From Chthonomonas calidirosea (GTDB lineage: Bacteria > Armatimonadota > Fimbriimonadia > Fimbriimonadales > Fimbriimonadaceae), in contig CAMCWC010000011.1 in the NCBI GenBank assembly GCA_945882415.1, positions 1-64,000 on the forward strand: a stretch of 64,000 nucleotides of DNA, read 5' to 3'. The notes under the pieces were generated by a model that saw nothing but the letters and a program-made list of their open reading frames with translations, did no database searches and was not told the origin of the DNA. Positions 59,171 to 64,000 of this stretch are shown one piece after another (position 1 is the first letter of the stretch; each line of letters opens with the position of its first letter). A program made the position numbers and the translations under genes.

Positions 59171-60168
59171 TGACCGAAATCGCGAACATTTCTGTCGGAA
59201 TCTGGGGAGCGTTTCTGGCTTTTGTTGCCCTCATGCTGGCCCTTGACCTAGGCGTTTTCCACCGGACCCCGCACAGAGTAGAGCCCAAAGAAGCGCTCAT
59301 CTGGAGCGGGATCTGGATTGCACTCGCCCTGGTCTTCAATGCCGGCCTCTTCGCCTTTTGGGACCAAATTCAGCCGAATAGCGCCTATACAAATAGCGAA
59401 GCAGGCATTGCCTTCCTGAGTGGTTACCTCATCGAAAAGGCCCTGAGCGTGGACAACATCTTTGTCTTCCTCATGGTGTTCTCCTACTTTAAGGTTCGCG
59501 AGGAGTACCAACACCGAGTGCTCTTTTGGGGCATCATTGGCGCGCTCCTTTTTAGGGCAATATTCATTGCTCTCGGCGCGGTTGTGCTAGAGAAATTCTT
59601 CTGGACGATGATCCTCTTTGGAGTTTTTCTCATCGCCACCGGCATCAAAATGGCTCTGCCAAAGTCGAAGGAGATGGACCTAGATCGCAACATTGTTGTT
59701 CGACTAGTCCGAAAGCTAATGCCGGTTACGCCTGACTTTCATGGCGAAAAGTTCTTTGTAAAGATTGATGGAAAGCGCTGGGCAACGCCGCTGTTTGTCG
59801 TGCTGCTCGTGATTGAGTTCACCGACGTAATCTTCGCGGTAGATTCTATCCCCGCCATCTTTGCGATTACGGAGAATCCCTTTATCGTCTTCACCTCAAA
59901 CGTGTTCGCGATCCTTGGCCTGCGCTCGCTGTTCTTTGCCCTCGCCGGGCTCACGCAAATGTTCAAGTATCTCAGCGTGGGGCTCGCCGCAATCCTGGTG
60001 TTCGTCGGCGGAAAAATGCTCTACGGTTACGTCGAAAAGGCGGTCATCGTCGATTGGCCAAAGTTCCCTCCGATGCTCTCGCTTGCGATCATCGCCGGAA
60101 TCCTCGTCATTTCGGTTCTTGCCTCGGTCCGCGATTCAAAGTCGAACGCGGAAAAAGCTCAGCCCTAA
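59170..60168 (+). CDS. terC: TerC family membrane transporter (Alx/MeeY-like)
   Basis: 332-residue polytopic inner-membrane protein of the TerC family, with acidic metal-coordinating motifs in helices: IEKALSVDNIFVFLMVFSYF and IEFTDVIFAVDSIPAIFAIT. TerC/Alx proteins export Mn2+ or supply it to exported proteins. The upstream Mn2+ riboswitch supports a manganese role over tellurite resistance. Converges with the beta-CA-like gene by 4 bp. Confidence 0.93.
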   Translation: MTEIANISVGIWGAFLAFVALMLALDLGVFHRTPHRVEPKEALIWSGIWIALALVFNAGLFAFWDQIQPNSAYTNSEAGIAFLSGYLIEKALSVDNIFVFLMVFSYFKVREEYQHRVLFWGIIGALLFRAIFIALGAVVLEKFFWTMILFGVFLIATGIKMALPKSKEMDLDRNIVVRLVRKLMPVTPDFHGEKFFVKIDGKRWATPLFVVLLVIEFTDVIFAVDSIPAIFAITENPFIVFTSNVFAILGLRSLFFALAGLTQMFKYLSVGLAAILVFVGGKMLYGYVEKAVIVDWPKFPPMLSLAIIAGILVISVLASVRDSKSNAEKAQP

Positions 60169-60611
60169 ACGGTTACCGGCTCAAAAGTTACTAAGCCCGC
60201 TTCCACGCGGGCAAAGTACGCGTCAATCGCTTCAATTCCGGTAACTTGATTCACGAACGCCGCAGCTCGAACGAGGTCCGCGCGCTGGACAAGTTCCAGC
60301 CGCGGCTCCGCCAGTTCCAATCGCGCGGCATAAAAGGCGCAGCCTTGGTGGGCAATCAGCACCACCCTGCGGAGTTCGTGCGCTTCCACTAGGAAGTGAA
60401 GCTCATCGACAACACCTCGCTCTTCCAAATGAGCCTGTGGGTGACCGGCCAAACACGCCGGGCCGCCCGGAAGGCAGAGCCGATCATAGCGCGGCAAGTT
60501 CAATCCGTTCACCAAAAGCTCATCGAACTGCGCCCCAATTCGGCCGTCCGAACAGTAGATCGCGGCCGCATGAATTCGAGAAGCATCGTAAAGGCTGGCG
60601 CTGGTGAACAT
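60165..60611 (-). CDS. Short beta-carbonic-anhydrase-like protein
   Basis: 148 residues that keep the beta-CA active-site pattern: C20-S-D22-G-R24 (AIYCSDGRIG), LPGGPACLA, and H88-Q-G-C91 (VVLIAHQGCAFY). Beta carbonic anhydrases interconvert CO2 and bicarbonate with Zn bound by Cys-Cys-His; usual length is about 200. It lacks the N-terminal arm of typical enzymes, so it may be a related carbonic anhydrase-like or inactive protein. The start ATG at 60611 follows a TTG at 60623. Confidence 0.75.
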   Translation of the reverse strand: MFTSASLYDASRIHAAAIYCSDGRIGAQFDELLVNGLNLPRYDRLCLPGGPACLAGHPQAHLEERGVVDELHFLVEAHELRRVVLIAHQGCAFYAARLELAEPRLELVQRADLVRAAAFVNQVTGIEAIDAYFARVEAGLVTFEPVTV

Positions 60612-60791
60612 GAATTCGCTCAAGACTTTCAGGTTACCCAGGCATGCAATCTTGCTCTTAAGAGCACCAAAAGAGTCGCAATGGAATGTTTTTCGGCAAG
60701 ATTAGACCTACTTTTCCGTTCGCCTTGACTTTTGTGATGCACGATTCAAAAGGTGTCATCACAATTTGATTTGCTTTGTCGACCTCCAGAA

Positions 60792-61487
60792 ATGGAGAGC
60801 ATTCCCTTCCATCTAGACGAATACCCCTCCCTTCCGCCCCTGGCCCGTCGCTACCTAGGTCATTCCATCGCCGATGGGACTCCGCTAGCTACTTCGGTTC
60901 AATTACAAATGGTAGGAGTCATCAAGCTAGGCAAGTGGCGTCCGTTCACCGCTCGACAAGTCATTCGAATTGGGCACGGATTTGTCTGGGAAGCGAAGGT
61001 GCCCATTGGATTTACGTTTATCAGTGGCTTTGACCAACTCGTTGATGGCCACGGTGAAATGAACTGGAAACTTCACGGTCTACTCAAAGTAATGGGACTG
61101 ACCGGTGCCGATGTCTCGCGTGCTGCCGAGGGCCGACTGGCTTGCGAAGGGACGCTGTTACCCTCCGCATTCTGCAACCCAAACTTCATTTGGACAGAAG
61201 CCGAAGAACAAGTCAGCGTCCGGATGCGCGGTTACAGCGTTGAGTCCAAACTGGCGATGGACCTCAGTCCGTCGGGAACGATTGAGCAGGTTTGCCTAGA
61301 CCGCTGGGGAAATCCCGATGGCGGAGCTTTCAAGATGCTTCCGTTCGGCGGAACCATGGAAGCCGAGAAGACATTCGGTGGCTACACGATTCCAACCCGC
61401 ATTCGGGTCGGCTGGAACTTTGGCAACGATAAGTTCGAGAAAGGCGAGTTCTTCCGCGCCGATATCACTCACGCTGAGTTTCGCTAG
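60792..61487 (+). CDS. DUF6544-like protein
   Basis: About 231 residues of the DUF6544 (DUF6920) type: RYLGHSIADGTPLATSVQLQ, GKWRPFTARQV and GFVWEAKVP. The family is widespread in bacteria; function unknown. The ATG at 60792 gives a compact N-terminus; a GTG at 60753 would add thirteen residues. Converges with the lipoprotein gene by 23 bp. Confidence 0.75.
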   Translation: MESIPFHLDEYPSLPPLARRYLGHSIADGTPLATSVQLQMVGVIKLGKWRPFTARQVIRIGHGFVWEAKVPIGFTFISGFDQLVDGHGEMNWKLHGLLKVMGLTGADVSRAAEGRLACEGTLLPSAFCNPNFIWTEAEEQVSVRMRGYSVESKLAMDLSPSGTIEQVCLDRWGNPDGGAFKMLPFGGTMEAEKTFGGYTIPTRIRVGWNFGNDKFEKGEFFRADITHAEFR

Positions 61488-61893
61488 CCTTCTGCAAGTG
61501 ATCCGAACCTTCTACTTCCACGATTGGTGGATCGAAGAGATCGTTTTCGTCCCAAGATCCCGATACCAAAGACGAACCGCTAAATCTGATGTACTCGAAA
61601 TATTGTTTACCTTCTATCACAAATTGACGTTCACATACTGTATCTAGACTTTTTGGGCTGGTGAAGCACTCAAATGCCATCCTACGGGATGTTTTCAACT
61701 TAGGGCAGTCTTGAGTTTGTACGCGATAAGATTCGGTCGCGTCCTTGCATTCAGCCGATATTTGGTCCGACGGAAGCCCGGCTTGTTTTTCTATGCAGCT
61801 AGCAAGAAAACGAGCTTTGGGCCCATTGTGATTTGCGCAACTGACTAGAGATATGACATACAAGATTGGTATCCACAACACTACACAGATCAT
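61465..61893 (-). CDS. Small lipoprotein of unknown function
   Basis: About 142 residues starting MICVVLWIPILYVISLVSC, a short lipoprotein signal with a lipobox (LVSC). The mature part is rich in Cys and charged residues with a beta-like C-terminal half. No family recognised. A longer start at 61977 would add a charged N-terminus and spoil the lipoprotein signal. Confidence 0.55.
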   Translation of the reverse strand: MICVVLWIPILYVISLVSCANHNGPKARFLASCIEKQAGLPSDQISAECKDATESYRVQTQDCPKLKTSRRMAFECFTSPKSLDTVCERQFVIEGKQYFEYIRFSGSSLVSGSWDENDLFDPPIVEVEGSDHLQKASETQRE

Positions 61894-62040
61894 GAGTAGG
61901 CACTTCTTGTAGTCCTCTGATCGCTCAAACTTCACAAAGAGGCATAAACGCTCTCGCGATGAAAAAGTTCGCCCCACAAAGTCAGCGCTTGTAGTTATCG
62001 CCCCGCCCTGCTACACTCATATTGCGAGCAGGTCGCGCCC

Positions 62041-62167
62041 GGTCCGCGGGAAGAACTGAGTTCACCTGATCCTTTCCCGTCCTCGGGAAAACCCATACGC
62101 GCCGAGTCTAACGATTCTCCTTTGCCCAGTTGCTTGCGGACCACGGGCGAAAGCTACGGAGTCCGTT
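62041..62167 (+). other. Foldable 5' leader of the ankyrin gene
   Basis: The 127 nt before the ATG hold several exact pairings: GGTCCGC (62041-62047) with GCGGACC (62136-62142), TTTCCCG/CGGGAAA hairpin (62073-62090), and CGGAC (62137-62141) with GTCCG (62161-62165), next to the GGAG Shine-Dalgarno (62158-62161). The last two pairings exclude the first one, a switch-like layout. No known riboswitch consensus fits. It may also be only a promoter region. Confidence 0.45.
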
Positions 62168-63406
62168 ATGACAACTCAACCTGAACCGATCTCGCCAACG
62201 CGTTCCCTGCCGGTCCGTCCCGACCTCGACCAACTGCGACGCCAAGCCAAAGAACTTCTCGCGCAATTCAAGATCGGCGACCTAACTGCCCGGGAAGAAT
62301 TTGCCCAGTTCCATCCACGACCACGAGAGGGAGCGCCAAAGCTCTCAGACGCCCAAGTTGTGCTTGCCCGAAGTTACGGCGTCCCGAGTTGGAGCCGCCT
62401 TGTTCAAGCCTGCCAATTGATCGATGCCATCTGGAACGACGACTTGCCAGCCCTTTTGGACCTTATAACAAAGCACCCAACTTTGCTTCAACAGCCTGCC
62501 TTGGTGACCGAACGAAACTGGGGGCGACCTATGGCCTATGCGGCGAACCTTGGCCGAAACGAGATCATCGCAAAACTGCACTCTCTCGGCGCGGTCGACT
62601 TACAACACGCGTTTGAGCGAGCTTGCCTCCGCGGACAACTTGAAACCGCTCGCCTACTGCACCAGCTGGGTGCGCGGCCAGCCGAAGACTCCATCCTTGG
62701 ACCGTGCGAAACCCTCAATGCCGACGGACTCGCGCTACTCCTCGAGCTCGGCGCGCCCGTGTCAGATCCGAAAGCCGCCATCGCGCTGGTCCTACAAACC
62801 TACAGCCGAAACGCTGATGGCAAGCATCGTTGCCTCGCCTTGCTTGAATCTATAAGCGAGCCGCTTCCGGACACGCCAACCATGGCGCTTCATCGTGGCC
62901 GCCTTGATCTTTTGCAGGCTCACCTCGCCAAAACTCCAGCTCTGTTCAAGCAGCAGTTTTCCTACGAAGAGATCTACCCACCATCACTCGGTTGCGACAC
63001 GGACCACAACCTTGCGCTCCACGGCTCACCGCTCGCGAATGGAACTCTTCTTCACCTTTGCGTGGACTACGACGAATTCGAAATCGCGAAGTGGATTCTG
63101 GAAAATGGTGGCGACCCGAACGCGACATCTGGCTATGACGAGGACGGCTTTGGGGGGCAGACCGCCCTCTTCGGCGCCGTCATTTCTCAGCCATTCCGAG
63201 TTGGCGTCCAAGGTCATGAACGGTTTGCCGAGCTGCTCTTGAAACACGGCGCAGACACTTCGATCCGGGCTTCCTTGCGAAAGAGCCTCCGATTCGTCGC
63301 CGACGAATCGACCCACGAGTACAGAAATGTAACGGCCCTCGAGTTCGGGCAGCAGTTTCACGATCAAGACTGGGTGAATCCAAAGGTGATGCGCCTTCTC
63401 GCCTAA
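62168..63406 (+). CDS. Ankyrin repeat protein
   Basis: 412 residues: an N-terminal helical part (RPDLDQLRRQAKELLAQFK) and several ankyrin repeats (GRPMAYAANLGRNEIIAKL, GTLLHLCVDYDEFEIAKWIL, GGQTALFGAVISQ ... LLLKHGADTSIR). GGAG lies 6 nt before the ATG. The N-terminal DLDQLRRQAKELL motif occurs on many bacterial ankyrin proteins of unknown role. Confidence 0.84.
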   Translation: MTTQPEPISPTRSLPVRPDLDQLRRQAKELLAQFKIGDLTAREEFAQFHPRPREGAPKLSDAQVVLARSYGVPSWSRLVQACQLIDAIWNDDLPALLDLITKHPTLLQQPALVTERNWGRPMAYAANLGRNEIIAKLHSLGAVDLQHAFERACLRGQLETARLLHQLGARPAEDSILGPCETLNADGLALLLELGAPVSDPKAAIALVLQTYSRNADGKHRCLALLESISEPLPDTPTMALHRGRLDLLQAHLAKTPALFKQQFSYEEIYPPSLGCDTDHNLALHGSPLANGTLLHLCVDYDEFEIAKWILENGGDPNATSGYDEDGFGGQTALFGAVISQPFRVGVQGHERFAELLLKHGADTSIRASLRKSLRFVADESTHEYRNVTALEFGQQFHDQDWVNPKVMRLLA

Positions 63407-63432
63407 AGCCGATGAGCTAGAACAACATCGAC

Positions 63433-63876
63433 GTGCGTCCGAAAACCCCGCACGTCGCTTCGTCCGCAATCGCTTACAATGCTCCAACCTTGACCGACGC
63501 AATCCTTGCCGCCGACCAAATCGCTCGCCCGAAGATCGTCGAGATCGTCTCGTCGTTTCCAGACGGCGCTTGCCTTCCAGCAAACGAGCATCTCAGCTTG
63601 CAAGTCGCCGACAAGCGGTTCGGTTGGTACATGCAAAGTCACCACGGTGACGGCCGGATTGACGTCAACTGCAAAGCCCCGCGCGGGGTTGCCGAAATCC
63701 TCGTCGCTTCTAATCCGCTGCTGTACCACGTGCCTCAATACTTCGGACACCTTGGTTGGATCGGAATCTATCTCGATATCGAAGAAATCCCGTGGGACGA
63801 GGTTCGGGACGTTCTGTTTGAAGCCTACAAACTCTCTGCCCCAAAGAAGCTGTTAAAGGCGCACAACTTCGTCTAA
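63433..63876 (+). CDS. MmcQ/YjbR family protein
   Basis: About 129-147 residues of the YjbR (MmcQ) family: GRIDVNCKAPRGVAEILV, YFGHLGWIGIYLDIEEIPWDEVRDVLFEAYKLSAPKKL. The family has a CyaY-like fold and is of unknown function. The start is uncertain: GTG at 63433 gives 147 residues, while a TTG at 63490 lies just after a TACAAT box and might be leaderless. Confidence 0.8.
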   Translation: MRPKTPHVASSAIAYNAPTLTDAILAADQIARPKIVEIVSSFPDGACLPANEHLSLQVADKRFGWYMQSHHGDGRIDVNCKAPRGVAEILVASNPLLYHVPQYFGHLGWIGIYLDIEEIPWDEVRDVLFEAYKLSAPKKLLKAHNFV

Positions 63877-63889
63877 ACTGAGCCAAATC

Positions 63890-64000
63890 ATGACCATCGA
63901 TCAGTTTTGGCAAATCATCGAAGATGCCCGCGGCAACGCGGCAAAAGTGACCGCTGCACTGCTGCCCTTACCGGCCGAAGAAATCGAGTCCTTCGCGAAT
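63890..64000 (+). CDS. DUF4240 family protein (partial, cut by window end)
   Basis: The 37 codons visible begin MTIDQFWQIIEDARGN and continue L-L-P-L-P-A-E-E-I-E-S-F, the usual N-terminus of DUF4240 proteins. The function is unknown. The 3' end lies outside the window. Confidence 0.72.
   Translation, partial: MTIDQFWQIIEDARGNAAKVTAALLPLPAEEIESFAN

Noticed and set aside
62041-62167. Match of the leader to a known riboswitch class (c-di-GMP-I, cobalamin, guanidine)
   Set aside because: Only short look-alike stretches (GCGAAAGCTACGG) occur; the required conserved cores and the space before the ATG are missing, so no class is assigned.
1-64000. CRISPR arrays, transposases, integrases or phage structural genes
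   Set aside because: No spaced direct repeats, no DDE/HUH or tyrosine recombinase motifs and no capsid or tail genes were seen. The only integration-like signal is the tRNA-Glu repeat, which lacks an integrase.

Overview
The window looks like a chromosomal stretch of a free-living, GC-moderate Gram-negative-type bacterium, most probably from the Armatimonadota (Fimbriimonadia-like). This is inferred from the pilin-like protein with the [10 protein letters not shown] ... [12 protein letters not shown] style N-terminus, the many Sec-exported hydrolases, an HspR-type heat-shock regulator paired with a J-protein, and the general gene style. No rRNA is present, so the assignment is an inference. 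Genes are dense, often with 1-4 nt ATGA/GTGA overlaps that suggest translational coupling, and many convergent pairs overlap at their stops.

Region by region. 0-5.3 kb: dsbD (thiol-disulfide transport) converges on a reverse-strand core operon rpoZ-dnaJ-prmA-rsmE. 5.3-9.9 kb: a forward run of a degenerate FAH-fold protein, an M16 peptidase, a GAF-GAF-HisKA_2 kinase and a CE7-type acetyl esterase. 9.9-11.3 kb: a heat-shock mini-operon (cbpA-like plus hspR) preceded by a HAIR-like operator. 11.3-23.4 kb: DUF418 membrane protein, msrA, an esterase, a beta-lactamase-fold hydrolase, a pilin-like protein, an S9 peptidase, a large zinc metalloprotease and nadE. 23.4-25.3 kb: tRNA-Glu(CTC), whose 3' end is duplicated 754 bp downstream, bracketing one gene, followed by a cytosolic trypsin-like protease. 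25.3-41.7 kb: an iodotyrosine-deiodinase-like nitroreductase and a dispersed glycan-degradation region (GH29 fucosidase, SASA esterase plus an unknown secreted partner, GH5 with accessory domains under a LacI regulator that has twin operators, GH78 rhamnosidase), with interspersed housekeeping-type genes (ThpR, APH-like kinase, methyltransferase).

41.7-49 kb: aqpZ, AraC regulator, LamG-metallophosphoesterase, VOC protein, alpha/beta hydrolases and an intact GNAT whose paralogue at 28.1-28.6 kb is frameshifted. 49-55.8 kb: a patchier, somewhat AT-richer region of hypothetical, ankyrin, TPR and DUF genes. 55.8-57.5 kb: an arsenic operon arsR-arsM-arsC behind a perfect 16-bp palindrome. 57.6-60.6 kb: cupin and DinB proteins, then a yybP-ykoY manganese riboswitch with its own terminator in front of a zf-TFIIB protein and terC, and a short beta-carbonic-anhydrase-like protein. 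60.7-64 kb: DUF6544, a lipoprotein, an ankyrin gene behind a foldable leader, a YjbR/MmcQ protein and the start of a DUF4240 gene cut by the window edge.

The best-supported unusual signals are the Mn2+ riboswitch on terC, the HspR/HAIR circuit on a cbpA-like gene, the tRNA-Glu-bounded micro-island, the LacI twin operators, the IYD substrate-lid signature, and the FAH-fold protein that has lost its metal ligands. No CRISPR array, prophage, transposase or obvious defence island was seen.
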